Below the pieces are notes generated by a model, which searched no databases, was not told the DNA's origin, and saw nothing but the letters and a program-made list of their open reading frames with translations. From NCBI RefSeq assembly GCF_014270035.1, contig NZ_JACNEP010000005.1, positions 62,001-126,000 on the forward strand: a stretch of DNA of 64,000 nucleotides. The letters are read 5' to 3'. This DNA is from Neptunicella marina. GTDB taxonomy: Bacteria; Pseudomonadota; Gammaproteobacteria; Enterobacterales; Alteromonadaceae. Each line of letters opens with the position of its first letter. Positions within the stretch are counted from its first letter, which is position 1. Shown here one piece after another: positions 56,629-64,000 of the stretch. The translations under genes and the position numbers were made by a program.

Positions 56629-57480
56629 TTAAATACCCCAAGCTTTTTTTGCAGCAATCAATTTGGCTTGAAACTCATCATTTTTATGGCCATTAGGGAT
56701 AGAAGTTTTTTCCATTTGATTCAAATAAGGATCCCAATGCATGCCTTCCGGAGCACACACCAATTCACCTCTATTTAATAAAATTTTGACTGCATAAGCA
56801 GCCGCCACACCGGCGGACATGGTACAGCCAATAATAGTGGAAGGGCCTTTTTTAGCATTTAGATCAAGACGGGTAGGATCAACTAGATATGTGGACTGCA
56901 AATTAGCAGGGGCTAAACCTAGATAAAACCTTAAATACTGCTCGGTTTCTGATACGCCACCCATACCAAAATATTCCTCAAACGTCATTTGGCCTGGCAT
57001 AAAACATAAAAAAGCGGTTCCCATGCCTAACGGAGCCGCAGTAATTGCCGGTATCCCTCTTTCTGCACATGCAGCGAAAACAGATCTACGGGCATCAATT
57101 GCAAAAAAATCCAAACTATCGATATATAAATCAACACCATATAGAAACTCATCGAGATTGCGATCATTAATGCCTTGCGCAAACTGATGGATCTCAGCTT
57201 CAGGATTTACATCAAGCACCATGTCATTAATAACATTCAACTTAGGGCGATCAACACTCGACATAGTCGCTCCGATCTGACGATTGAAGTTTTCTATTCC
57301 ATATTCATCAAAATCGGCAAGACTAAATTTTCCAATCCCCGTTCTGGCCATAGTTAGTGTGTGAATTCCACCAACACCACCACAACCAGCTATTGCGACC
57401 TTCTTACCTCTCAATTGCTGCTGTTCTTCTTCTGTATACCAGCCGATATTTCTGGAAAAGGCGTCTTCGTATTTAAACAT
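56629..57480 (-). CDS. ThiF/MoeB/HesA-family adenylyltransferase-like protein
   Basis: A 283-residue E1-like protein. VAIAGCGGVGGIHTLTMARTG (about 29-49) is the nucleotide-binding loop, DFDEYGIENFNRQ (about 56-68) carries the Asp and Arg that bind ATP, and RPKLNVINDMV follows. The zinc-binding CxxC pairs of MoeB/ThiF are missing. It would adenylate a carboxyl group of a small molecule or peptide. AGGGA precedes the ATG. It lies 11 bases after the acyltransferase gene, so they share an operon. Confidence 0.87.
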   Translation of the reverse strand: MFKYEDAFSRNIGWYTEEEQQQLRGKKVAIAGCGGVGGIHTLTMARTGIGKFSLADFDEYGIENFNRQIGATMSSVDRPKLNVINDMVLDVNPEAEIHQFAQGINDRNLDEFLYGVDLYIDSLDFFAIDARRSVFAACAERGIPAITAAPLGMGTAFLCFMPGQMTFEEYFGMGGVSETEQYLRFYLGLAPANLQSTYLVDPTRLDLNAKKGPSTIIGCTMSAGVAAAYAVKILLNRGELVCAPEGMHWDPYLNQMEKTSIPNGHKNDEFQAKLIAAKKAWGI

Positions 57481-57491
57481 TGTGTTCCCTA

Positions 57492-58262
57492 CTATTGAGG
57501 TTGTTTAATAATGTATGGGTACAGTTTTATTTGCCTGACTAACTGCTGTTCAAGCAATGAATAAAGTTCCAACATATCGTCATTAAATTGAGATTCAAAA
57601 TTACTTCTGGTTAAACAAAACAGAGCCCTTGTTCCACGATAATCTTTGGCTTCAGATATTTGCTCAAACATCAATCCAACTCGTTCTAGTCTTTTTTTAA
57701 GACGAGGTTCCACAACCACGTACATCATTTCATGATTGCAAATCTTGGCAAAAGAAATGATGCTCAAATACAATCCAATGGCGATATTGGGAAAATTGCT
57801 TCTTTCTTCCCCTGAAAATACATCTTCTGAACTTTCTTCATTTAAGATAAAGGGTTGTTTTTTCTCACCAGCCCTGCGTCTAAATGTTTGTGGCACCGCC
57901 AGACGTGACACTTCACCGAATGCCCCTCTAGGCAAAGACTCAGGCCTAGTTGCTGATTCATACATACAATCTGAAAAATGACCTTCGAATGGCAATGCGA
58001 GATGAGACTTTTCAGGTGGTGGGATCACAAGCCTAACGGTACCGGCATACAAACCCGTTCGCTTGTGCCGCAATAATAATGAATGTGCGTATTTATCGAA
58101 TAAATCAGTTTCAGTGCCAGCCTGAGTTGTGGGCTCCCAACCTAGCTCTTCCGCATATACCTGATGTCTGATTTTGTAACCTTCAGTTCTTTTTGATACA
58201 TCATCTGCGTACACTATTTCAAAATATGAGTTGAAATTTTCCGCTAACGATAAACTTGCCAT
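57492..58262 (-). CDS. PEP-CTERM/exosortase-associated acyltransferase (autoinducer-synthase-like GNAT)
   Basis: A 256-residue GNAT-fold protein of the LuxI-related group I recall as TIGR03694. Typical parts are FEIVYADDVSKRTEGYKIRH (about 14-33), RHQVYAEELGWEP, LYAGTVRLVIPP and GEVSRLAVPQTFRRR (about 116-130). It probably makes an acyl-linked small molecule from acyl-ACP or acyl-CoA. Neither the product nor a role in signalling has been shown as far as I know. It is followed by the ThiF-like and nitroreductase-like genes. Confidence 0.88.
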   Translation of the reverse strand: MASLSLAENFNSYFEIVYADDVSKRTEGYKIRHQVYAEELGWEPTTQAGTETDLFDKYAHSLLLRHKRTGLYAGTVRLVIPPPEKSHLALPFEGHFSDCMYESATRPESLPRGAFGEVSRLAVPQTFRRRAGEKKQPFILNEESSEDVFSGEERSNFPNIAIGLYLSIISFAKICNHEMMYVVVEPRLKKRLERVGLMFEQISEAKDYRGTRALFCLTRSNFESQFNDDMLELYSLLEQQLVRQIKLYPYIIKQPQ

Positions 58263-58348
58263 TTTAAGTCTCTATAGTTTTTTTATTTGCATTCAATTGC
58301 GAGTCAACTTTACCACAGCAATTTTCTTAAAAGATAACTCTTCACCGT

Positions 58349-59215
58349 TTAATCTTTATTACTACTTAACCCCATTTTGATCGGTAAATATTCTTGCACT
58401 GTATTCAGGCCCACCAAATATAACGCTTCTTTTTGCTCTGCTGATAATGAAAAATTAACTGAAGAAAGTGCTCCTGTATTAATAACAATAGTATTGTGCC
58501 AATAACCATTTTGAATATATTCGCGCGAAATGGCACTCATAAATGTTCTGATTAACAACTCGATATAAGTAACTATGGGTAACCAGTGCAAAGGTTGTAA
58601 GTTTTTTACCTCTGACTCACTTCTCAGTCTGAAACAAACTACTGGAGTACCGTCTCCCGCCCAATCTTCAAATAAAGCATCCTCAGCTAAGATGGCTCCA
58701 TCAACTAAAATATGATTTTTGTATGGCTGAAAGCTAAATACTAACGGGATAGACATAGAAAACCGAACGGCTTTCGACACTTTTAAATTAGGTGTATTTT
58801 TCTTGTCAAAAACAACCGGTCCTCCACCATTAACATCAGTAGCAAGTATATGAAGATGCATATGCAACTCTGAGAAGGTGACTCCTTCCAATTGCTCGTC
58901 TATCCATTCCTCAAATTTCTCACCATTGCACAAACCACCGCTTTTTATCAGAGTCCATATGGAATAACCATTAAACTGACGAAAATCAGTATTCATAGCC
59001 AGTTTTTTTATTTCTTTCGTGGTCATTCCGGACGAATACAAAGCAGCAACGATTGATCCTCCTGATACACCCACAATATGGTCAAACTCTATATTGAGGT
59101 TACACAAAGCATCCAAAATGCCAATGTGGGCGGGTAGCCTTGTTCCTCCACCAGAAAATATAGGAACAATCTTCCCACACTGCCCGCGATAGACCACGTC
59201 ACTCACACAACTCAA
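58349..59215 (-). CDS. Patatin-like phospholipase
   Basis: A 288-residue patatin-fold lipid acyl hydrolase with the oxyanion loop SGGGTRLPAH (21-30), the nucleophile elbow GVSGGS (Ser51) and the catalytic Asp in VDGAILAEDA (about 170-179). No signal peptide is seen. The start is uncertain: 59215 is TTG, and a GTG at 59206 has a better-placed AAAGG. It is 86 bases upstream of the acyltransferase gene on the same strand and could release the acyl group that enzyme uses. Confidence 0.85.
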   Translation of the reverse strand: MSCVSDVVYRGQCGKIVPIFSGGGTRLPAHIGILDALCNLNIEFDHIVGVSGGSIVAALYSSGMTTKEIKKLAMNTDFRQFNGYSIWTLIKSGGLCNGEKFEEWIDEQLEGVTFSELHMHLHILATDVNGGGPVVFDKKNTPNLKVSKAVRFSMSIPLVFSFQPYKNHILVDGAILAEDALFEDWAGDGTPVVCFRLRSESEVKNLQPLHWLPIVTYIELLIRTFMSAISREYIQNGYWHNTIVINTGALSSVNFSLSAEQKEALYLVGLNTVQEYLPIKMGLSSNKD

Positions 59216-59308
59216 ACCTTTGTTATTTTTTGAGCGTTAAGTATGGCTCATATTTTCACTGAAAGTGACAGAAATGATTAACACCAACCATCTACAAAAA
59301 AATCGCGG

Positions 59309-60325
59309 TTATACATTGTAAAAATCAGTGTACCAATCAATAAATTGCCCAACACCGTTCTCAATATTGGTTTTAGGTGAATAATTCAATTGTTCAGTTA
59401 GTTCGGTCACATCTGCATAGGTGTCCGGAACATCACCCGGTTGTAGGGGAAGCAGTTCTTTTTCTGCAGTTTTTCCGAGCTTTGTCTCAATAGCCGCAAT
59501 AAAATCCAGCAACTTAATCGGTTGACTCGCGCCTATATTATAGACCCTGTAAGGAGCCTTACTACTCGCCGGATCGGGAGATTTTCCTGACCAGGCAGGA
59601 TTGGGCTGAGCAGTATGATCCAATGTACGTACAATACCTTGCACAATATCATCAATATATGTGAAGTCTCGTTTATGCTCACCAAAATTAAATACCTTAA
59701 TAGGTTCATCATTTAATATTGCTTTGGTAAACGAAAATAACGCCATATCAGGCCTGCCCCACGGCCCGTAAACAGTGAAAAAACGCAGGCCAGTGGTAGG
59801 CAATCCATATAAATGACTGTAGGTATGAGCCATCAACTCATTGCTTTTTTTGCTCGCAGCATACAATGAAACAGGATGATCAACATTGTCGTGGATAGAA
59901 AACGGTGTTGATTCGTTTGCGCCATAAACTGAACTGGAAGAGGCATAAACCAAATGTTTAACTTCATTATGACGACACCCCTCCAGAATATTCATAAAGC
60001 CTACAATATTGCTTTCAATGTAAGCGTGGGGATTTTCAATTGAGTACCTAACCCCAGCCTGTGCAGCAAGGTGAATGACCTTATCGAATTTCTCCGTTGA
60101 GAACAGAGCCTCTAACTTTTGGCGGTCCGCTACATCCATTTTTATAAAGGAGAAATTATTAGCATTGCCACTTTGAGTAATTTTATCTAAACGGGCTTGC
60201 TTAAGATTAACATCGTAATAATCATTTATGTTGTCGATTCCAACAACTTGATCACCACGGGATAGCAACTGAAGACAAGTGTGAAACCCAATAAAACCCG
60301 CTACCCCTGTAATTAATATTTTCAT
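59309..60325 (-). CDS. NAD-dependent epimerase (UDP-glucuronate 4-epimerase type)
   Basis: A 338-residue short-chain dehydrogenase-type epimerase. [19 protein letters not shown] (about 3-21), [20 protein letters not shown] (typical of CapI/LspL-like UDP-uronate epimerases), the active-site [14 protein letters not shown] and [15 protein letters not shown] (the YxxxK pair), and [18 protein letters not shown]. It would turn UDP-GlcA (or GlcNAcA) into the galacto form. It lies 9 bases after the dehydrogenase gene that supplies its substrate. Confidence 0.92.
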   Translation of the reverse strand: MKILITGVAGFIGFHTCLQLLSRGDQVVGIDNINDYYDVNLKQARLDKITQSGNANNFSFIKMDVADRQKLEALFSTEKFDKVIHLAAQAGVRYSIENPHAYIESNIVGFMNILEGCRHNEVKHLVYASSSSVYGANESTPFSIHDNVDHPVSLYAASKKSNELMAHTYSHLYGLPTTGLRFFTVYGPWGRPDMALFSFTKAILNDEPIKVFNFGEHKRDFTYIDDIVQGIVRTLDHTAQPNPAWSGKSPDPASSKAPYRVYNIGASQPIKLLDFIAAIETKLGKTAEKELLPLQPGDVPDTYADVTELTEQLNYSPKTNIENGVGQFIDWYTDFYNV

Positions 60326-60334
60326 TCTAAAACC

Positions 60335-61606
60335 TTATAAACGAATATCGACAAGAGACTTGTCCAATATATATTTGAGGTCGTAGATAACTCTGTTTTC
60401 CTTGCATAACGCAGACAAATCATCATTCGACATTGATTTAAACTGCTGATGGGAAACGGCTGCTATCACCGCATCATATTTGTTTTTATCAGGAATGGAT
60501 ATTAAAGAGAGTCCGTACTCATGCTCCACTTCGTCTGGGTCAGCCCACGGGTCATAAATGTCTACATTTATGTGGTAGTGTTTAAGTTCTTTTACAATAT
60601 CAACAACTTTAGTATTTCGAATATCTGGACAATTTTCTTTGAAAGTTAACCCCATCAACAAGACGTTGGCATTATTCACCATAATTCGTTTATTCAGCAT
60701 TGCCTTAATGAGCTGACTAACAACATATTCCCCCATATGGTCATTAAGGCGCCGTCCCGCGAGTATCACTTCAGGGTGGTATCCCAATTCCTCTGCTTTG
60801 TGCGTTAGATAATAAGGGTCAACACCGATGCAATGCCCTCCGACTAACCCTGGACGAAACGGTAAAAAGTTCCATTTACTGCCCGCTGCCAGTAATACCT
60901 CTTCAGTGTCAATTCCAGCTCGATTAAAAATAATCGCCAGTTCATTAATTAAGGCAATATTCAAATCGCGCTGTGTGTTTTCGATCACTTTTGCAGCTTC
61001 AGCCACTTTAATTGAAGAAGCTTTGTGCGTGCCAGCTGTAATAATGCTTGCATACAGCTGATCCACCTTGTCTGCAATTTCTTTGGTTGAGCCAGATGTT
61101 ACTTTGGTAATATTTTCAACCCGATGCTCCTTATCCCCAGGGTTAATCCGCTCAGGACTGTAACCCGCATAAAAATCCTGATTGAAAATAAGACCTGAGC
61201 CTTGTTCCAGTAAAGGAATGCAAACTTCTTCCGTCGCCCCAGGAAAAACAGTGGACTCATAAATGACGATGTCACCTTTTTTAATTACTTTCGCCAATGA
61301 CGCACTGGCTTTTTGTAATGGCGTTAAATCTGGTTGGCGGTTTTTATCGATTGGTGTTGGAACAGTGACAATATAGATATTCGCGGACGCTATTTGATTT
61401 AAATCTGACGTAAAAGAAAGTTGTGAAGCAGCTTTAAGTTCTTCAGCACTGACTTCCAGAGTACTGTCAGTACCTGTATTTAATTCTTCTATCCGTTGCT
61501 GGCTTATATCAAATCCGGTGGTTGAATATTTTTTCCCAAAAGCAACCGCCAATGGTAATCCAACGTACCCAAGTCCCACAATCGCCAATCTTACTGATTT
61601 ATCCAT
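60335..61606 (-). CDS. UDP-sugar 6-dehydrogenase, TviB/WbpO type
   Basis: A 423-residue nucleotide-sugar dehydrogenase. [20 protein letters not shown] (about 8-27), [42 protein letters not shown] and the catalytic Cys in [16 protein letters not shown]. The sequence is closest to the Vi-antigen/B-band type that oxidises UDP-GlcNAc or UDP-GalNAc. AGGG lies 7 bases before the ATG. It makes a second uronic acid pathway in addition to wecB/wecC. Confidence 0.92.
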   Translation of the reverse strand: MDKSVRLAIVGLGYVGLPLAVAFGKKYSTTGFDISQQRIEELNTGTDSTLEVSAEELKAASQLSFTSDLNQIASANIYIVTVPTPIDKNRQPDLTPLQKASASLAKVIKKGDIVIYESTVFPGATEEVCIPLLEQGSGLIFNQDFYAGYSPERINPGDKEHRVENITKVTSGSTKEIADKVDQLYASIITAGTHKASSIKVAEAAKVIENTQRDLNIALINELAIIFNRAGIDTEEVLLAAGSKWNFLPFRPGLVGGHCIGVDPYYLTHKAEELGYHPEVILAGRRLNDHMGEYVVSQLIKAMLNKRIMVNNANVLLMGLTFKENCPDIRNTKVVDIVKELKHYHINVDIYDPWADPDEVEHEYGLSLISIPDKNKYDAVIAAVSHQQFKSMSNDDLSALCKENRVIYDLKYILDKSLVDIRL

Positions 61607-61711
61607 TCCATTTCCCTGTCAATTATGTGTATACACGCTCTAATCTGCGATATCTTAGTCGTTATAAAAAATTAGATTCTAAAGACTCTATATTTAATAC
61701 TTATTATTATC

Positions 61712-62500
61712 ATGAATTTGAGACAAAAAAACACAATGTTTTCAAGAATACTACTGCTGATAACAGGTTTATTAACATACATTTCAGCAAACGCTGAGAC
61801 GGCATTACCAGAATTGGTAAAACAGATTAAACCATCAGTAGTCGGGATTGGAATGTATGAACCGTTAGGCTCACCGAGAAGCCAGCTTAATGGTTCAGGA
61901 TTTGTCATTGCTGACGGACATTATGTCGCCACTAATTATCATGTTGTTGATCAACAACTCGACCCAAATCGAAATCAGTCTCATGTTGTTTTTATTGGCC
62001 AGGGTGAACATCCCAAATTAGCCAAGGCGGAAATTGTGGCTTTTGATGCAGCACATGATATTGCGATTTTAAAAATGAGTGAGAAAGCCAAACCCTTTAT
62101 AATTGCATCAGATAATTATATTGATGATGGAACAGATGTCGCGTTTACTGGTTTTCCAATCGGAGCCATTTTAGGTTTATATCCTGCCACACACAGGGGC
62201 GTAATTTCAGCCTTAACACCAGTAGTCATCCCAAGTGCAAATGCCAAACAATTAAGTATAGAAATGATGAAGCGCTTGAGAGAACCTTATTTTGTCTATC
62301 AAATGGACGCCACTGCCTTTCCGGGTAACAGTGGAAGTCCGGTTTATGAACTAAATAACGGTCAGGTTGTAGCGATAATCAACAAAGTATTTGTACAAAG
62401 GACAAAAGAGGCCGCGATAACGGATCCAAGCGGTATCAGTTATGCCATTCCAGTTAAATATTTGAGGGAACTTGCCAAAAGCATTAATATAGAACTGTAG
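61712..62500 (+). CDS. Secreted trypsin-like serine protease (S1C-like)
   Basis: A 262-residue protein with a signal peptide (ILLLITGLLTYISANA) and a chymotrypsin-fold protease domain. The triad is visible: His77 in NYHVVD, Asp116 in AAHDIAIL and Ser207 in FPGNSGSP. There is no PDZ domain, unlike DegP/DegS. ATG at 61736 (MFSRILLL) is an alternative start and gives a cleaner signal peptide. It is divergent from the dehydrogenase gene and precedes the Tat-protein unit; it might process exported proteins of the locus. Confidence 0.87.
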   Translation: MNLRQKNTMFSRILLLITGLLTYISANAETALPELVKQIKPSVVGIGMYEPLGSPRSQLNGSGFVIADGHYVATNYHVVDQQLDPNRNQSHVVFIGQGEHPKLAKAEIVAFDAAHDIAILKMSEKAKPFIIASDNYIDDGTDVAFTGFPIGAILGLYPATHRGVISALTPVVIPSANAKQLSIEMMKRLREPYFVYQMDATAFPGNSGSPVYELNNGQVVAIINKVFVQRTKEAAITDPSGISYAIPVKYLRELAKSINIEL

Positions 62501-62515
62501 CTGTCAGTTTTTTTT
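62494..62515 (+). terminator. Weak terminator after the protease gene
   Basis: A 5-bp stem AACTG/CAGTT overlapping the stop codon is followed by eight T. The short stem suggests partial termination. Confidence 0.5.
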
Positions 62516-62569
62516 ACAGCATCACAAGGAATTTGATACTTTTTCAGCTAAATATCAAACAGTTACCAA

Positions 62570-62587
62570 TTGGATCAAAAATTGCTT
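62570..62587 (+). promoter_or_regulatory. Sigma-54-type promoter of the Tat-protein/HPr-rel-A unit
   Basis: TTGGATC-AAAAA-TTGCTT keeps GG-N10-GC (62572-62573 and 62584-62585) and the TTGCT of the -12 element, with two mismatches in the -24 element. The start codon lies about 45 bases downstream. Confidence 0.68.
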
Positions 62588-62631
62588 AGTAACATTGCTG
62601 AGGTGTTTTTGAGGTGAGGAATTGCAGCAAC

Positions 62632-63213
62632 ATGACAGATTTAAACAAATCAAATCAGTCTGATAAATCAGTCGACAATAGAAGATCGTTCCTGAAAAAA
62701 GCTGGGACGGCTTCAATTATTGCTGCGTTACCGGTCAGAAACGTGTGGGCATCTTACGATGCATGTACCATTTCAGGCGCTATGTCTGGCAATCACTCGC
62801 AGCAACAAACCTGTACCATTCAGGGGCGCTCTCCTGGATACTGGCACAATTATTGTGACTCAAGAAACCGTACATACAGTGTTCAGGGCTATGGCACCTC
62901 AGGCAGTTGGGGATACAGCGCAGAAAACTACCCATGGAAAGATGTCTTTGGGTGGGGACGTTCTCCTTTTGGAGGAACCAGTAGCAGAAAAGGATTACAT
63001 GAATTTCTGCCTCAGGAAGGTAGCTACAATAATTATGGCGGACCAGACAATATAAACCGCCATCTTGTAGCAGCATACTACAACGCCGTGAATGGATTTT
63101 ATCCGTTGCAGCCAGGTACTTATCCTGAACAATATGTTCAAATGCTTTATGATGAAGCCAAGAGAAGTGGCACATACACTGTTGCTCAGGCAATTCAGGA
63201 CACTTACCAGTAG
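62632..63213 (+). CDS. Tat-exported protein with SPGYW-type Cys/aromatic domain
   Basis: From the ATG at 62632 (GAGGTGAGGA 11 bases upstream) the protein has 193 residues. NRRSFLKKAG (16-25) is a twin-arginine signal, with the membrane part ending near VWAS. The mature part is rich in Gly, Tyr, Ser and Trp and has three Cys; GRSPGYWHNYC, then KDVFGWGRSPFGG, LHEFLPQEG and NRHLVAAYYNAV follow the pattern of SPGYWKN-type domains I have seen in secreted bacterial proteins. The function is unknown. It is probably the target of the PqqD-like/HprK-like genes next to it. A GTG at 62614 is an alternative start. Confidence 0.78.
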   Translation: MTDLNKSNQSDKSVDNRRSFLKKAGTASIIAALPVRNVWASYDACTISGAMSGNHSQQQTCTIQGRSPGYWHNYCDSRNRTYSVQGYGTSGSWGYSAENYPWKDVFGWGRSPFGGTSSRKGLHEFLPQEGSYNNYGGPDNINRHLVAAYYNAVNGFYPLQPGTYPEQYVQMLYDEAKRSGTYTVAQAIQDTYQ

Positions 63214-63225
63214 TCAGCTCTTACT

Positions 63226-63486
63226 GTGCTCTATAAATTACATCCCCAAGTAAAAATTCATTACGCCAGCGATAAGTCTGGCGTTTTAATTTTTAGCGGT
63301 TTCAAAGGGCAAATTTGTCAGTTTTCTGCTGCGATTATCAGTCTGATAACAGCACTGGAAGCCCTACCGTCGATCTCATATTCTCTATACTGCAATTTAC
63401 CGAGTGAATTAAATAATGCTCAACGCGAGGAAGTTTGGCATAGTTTAATTAATCACTATATCTTAACTAAAAGCCCGGCAGAGTAA
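63226..63486 (+). CDS. PqqD-like protein of the HPr-rel-A system
   Basis: An 86-residue protein with a GTG start 12 bases after the Tat-protein stop. The pattern LHPQVKIHYASDKSGVLIFSG, then a helix-rich end (AQREEVWHSLINHYIL), is that of a PqqD/RRE-like peptide-binding fold, and its place directly before an HprK-related kinase matches the HPr-rel-A type of system. PqqD-like domains hold a leader peptide for a modifying enzyme. The substrate is not known. The ribosome site is weak. Confidence 0.72.
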   Translation: MLYKLHPQVKIHYASDKSGVLIFSGFKGQICQFSAAIISLITALEALPSISYSLYCNLPSELNNAQREEVWHSLINHYILTKSPAE

Positions 63487-63535
63487 TTTATCTGACTGAA
63501 TTTGCTGCTTATAATTCAAGGACGTTGCAGTCACA

Positions 63536-64000
63536 ATGCAGTTACACCAGCTCAAATTTGACGATTATATTCATAAGATGACAAATGATGGTTTGTGTCT
63601 TGACCTTGGAGTTGGCGTATTTCGCTTTAAATCACACATAACCTCAGTACAGCAGAATGTTTACGAGATGTATGCGGATTATAATATTACAGAAGATAAA
63701 CCTGCAGACTTTCATGCATGTGTAAAATTAGCCAAAGGCCCACGGCACTATATTAACCCACAGGTGCATTTTGAATCTGATGTTGTGACACCTTTTTTAC
63801 CACTACCAAAATCGCAGGCATTTCCATTATTGGAATGGGGCATGAACTGGTGTCTGAGCGCTTACGATTTTAATCATTTCATTCTGCATGCTGGTGTCAT
63901 CGCCAATCAACAAAATGAAGCGTTTGTTTTCCCGGCACCTCCCGGCTCGGGGAAAAGCACACTTACGGCATTTTTAGCCTATTCAGGCTGGCGTTTGTTA
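63536..64000 (+). CDS. HprK-related kinase A (3' end outside the window)
   Basis: The open frame begins at ATG 63536 and runs through the window edge (155 residues seen). HFILHAGVIANQQNEAFVFP leads into a Walker A loop APPGSGKSTL (134-143), as in HPr kinase and the HprK-related kinases of PqqD-containing systems. The first 100 residues are an extra N-terminal domain. The C-terminal catalytic half is not visible, so activity cannot be judged. It is separated by 49 bases from the PqqD-like gene. Confidence 0.83.
   Translation, partial: MQLHQLKFDDYIHKMTNDGLCLDLGVGVFRFKSHITSVQQNVYEMYADYNITEDKPADFHACVKLAKGPRHYINPQVHFESDVVTPFLPLPKSQAFPLLEWGMNWCLSAYDFNHFILHAGVIANQQNEAFVFPAPPGSGKSTLTAFLAYSGWRLL

Noticed and set aside
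62780-63193. 137-codon - strand frame opposite the Tat-protein gene
   Set aside because: The + frame has a Tat signal, a ribosome site and a promoter; the - frame has none of these.
1-64000. CRISPR array, tRNA, rRNA, insertion sequence or prophage
   Set aside because: No regularly spaced repeats, cloverleaf sequences, transposase or integrase motifs, or phage genes were seen.

Overview
The window looks like a chromosomal segment of a marine gammaproteobacterium, most likely Alteromonadales. This rests on gene content and on the flanking housekeeping genes (ubiD-fre, dsbA, btuB behind a cobalamin riboswitch, srkA-ccoG). It is an inference from recognised families, not a database match. I see no rRNA, tRNA, insertion sequence, phage gene or CRISPR array.

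Layout. 1-9.3 kb is ordinary core genome: the 3' end of a SulP transporter, a PadR regulator, a DUF2750/TIGR02647-like pair, ubiD-fre, dsbA, btuB with its riboswitch, and ccoG-srkA. From 9.9 to about 54 kb lies a large exopolysaccharide locus of the exosortase A (XrtA)/PEP-CTERM type. 9.9-16.0 kb holds export and assembly genes: an AAA ATPase and a 53-codon membrane ORF on +, then export lipoprotein, Wzz-like protein, tyrosine autokinase and outer-membrane barrel on -. 16.2-29.0 kb is a tightly coupled + operon: initiating sugar transferase, deacetylase, FemAB-like protein, three XrtA-type glycosyltransferases, exosortase A with fused EpsI domain, amidotransferase, a further glycosyltransferase, a 27-codon ORF and a Wzy/ligase-like membrane protein. 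30.3-33.0 kb is an AT-rich glycosyltransferase/flippase cassette. 33-41.5 kb holds accessory transferases, a second asparagine-synthetase-like protein, a deacetylase, SGNH and acyltransferase-3 proteins, and a GNAT/aminotransferase pair. 41.6-47.5 kb carries the exosortase A-associated hydrolases 2 and 1, a beta-helix protein, a PLP decarboxylase, an acyl-CoA ligase and an acyl carrier protein. 47.5-54.1 kb holds wecB, wecC, a GDP-mannose enzyme and the TPR lipoprotein PrsT.

54.6-61.6 kb is on the - strand. It contains the only PEP-CTERM substrate in the window, behind a sigma-54-type promoter; a nitroreductase-like, ThiF-like, LuxI-like acyltransferase and patatin group; and a UDP-sugar epimerase with a UDP-sugar dehydrogenase. 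61.7-64 kb holds a secreted trypsin-like protease and then a small unit with its own sigma-54-type promoter: a Tat-signal protein, a PqqD-like protein and an HprK-related kinase cut by the window edge (the HPr-rel-A type of peptide/protein system).

Working together: the + operon would build a lipid-linked, amidated and acylated polysaccharide from UDP-uronic acids and GDP-mannose. The Wzx/Wzy-like proteins would flip and polymerise it, and the Wzz-like/kinase/export lipoprotein/barrel genes would export it. Exosortase A would cut PEP-CTERM proteins that reach the surface with it. The most interesting unexplained parts are the ThiF-acyltransferase-nitroreductase-patatin unit, the HPr-rel-A unit sharing a promoter type with the PEP-CTERM gene, two tiny ORFs (27 and 53 codons), and an asparagine-synthetase homologue without a recognisable glutaminase active site.
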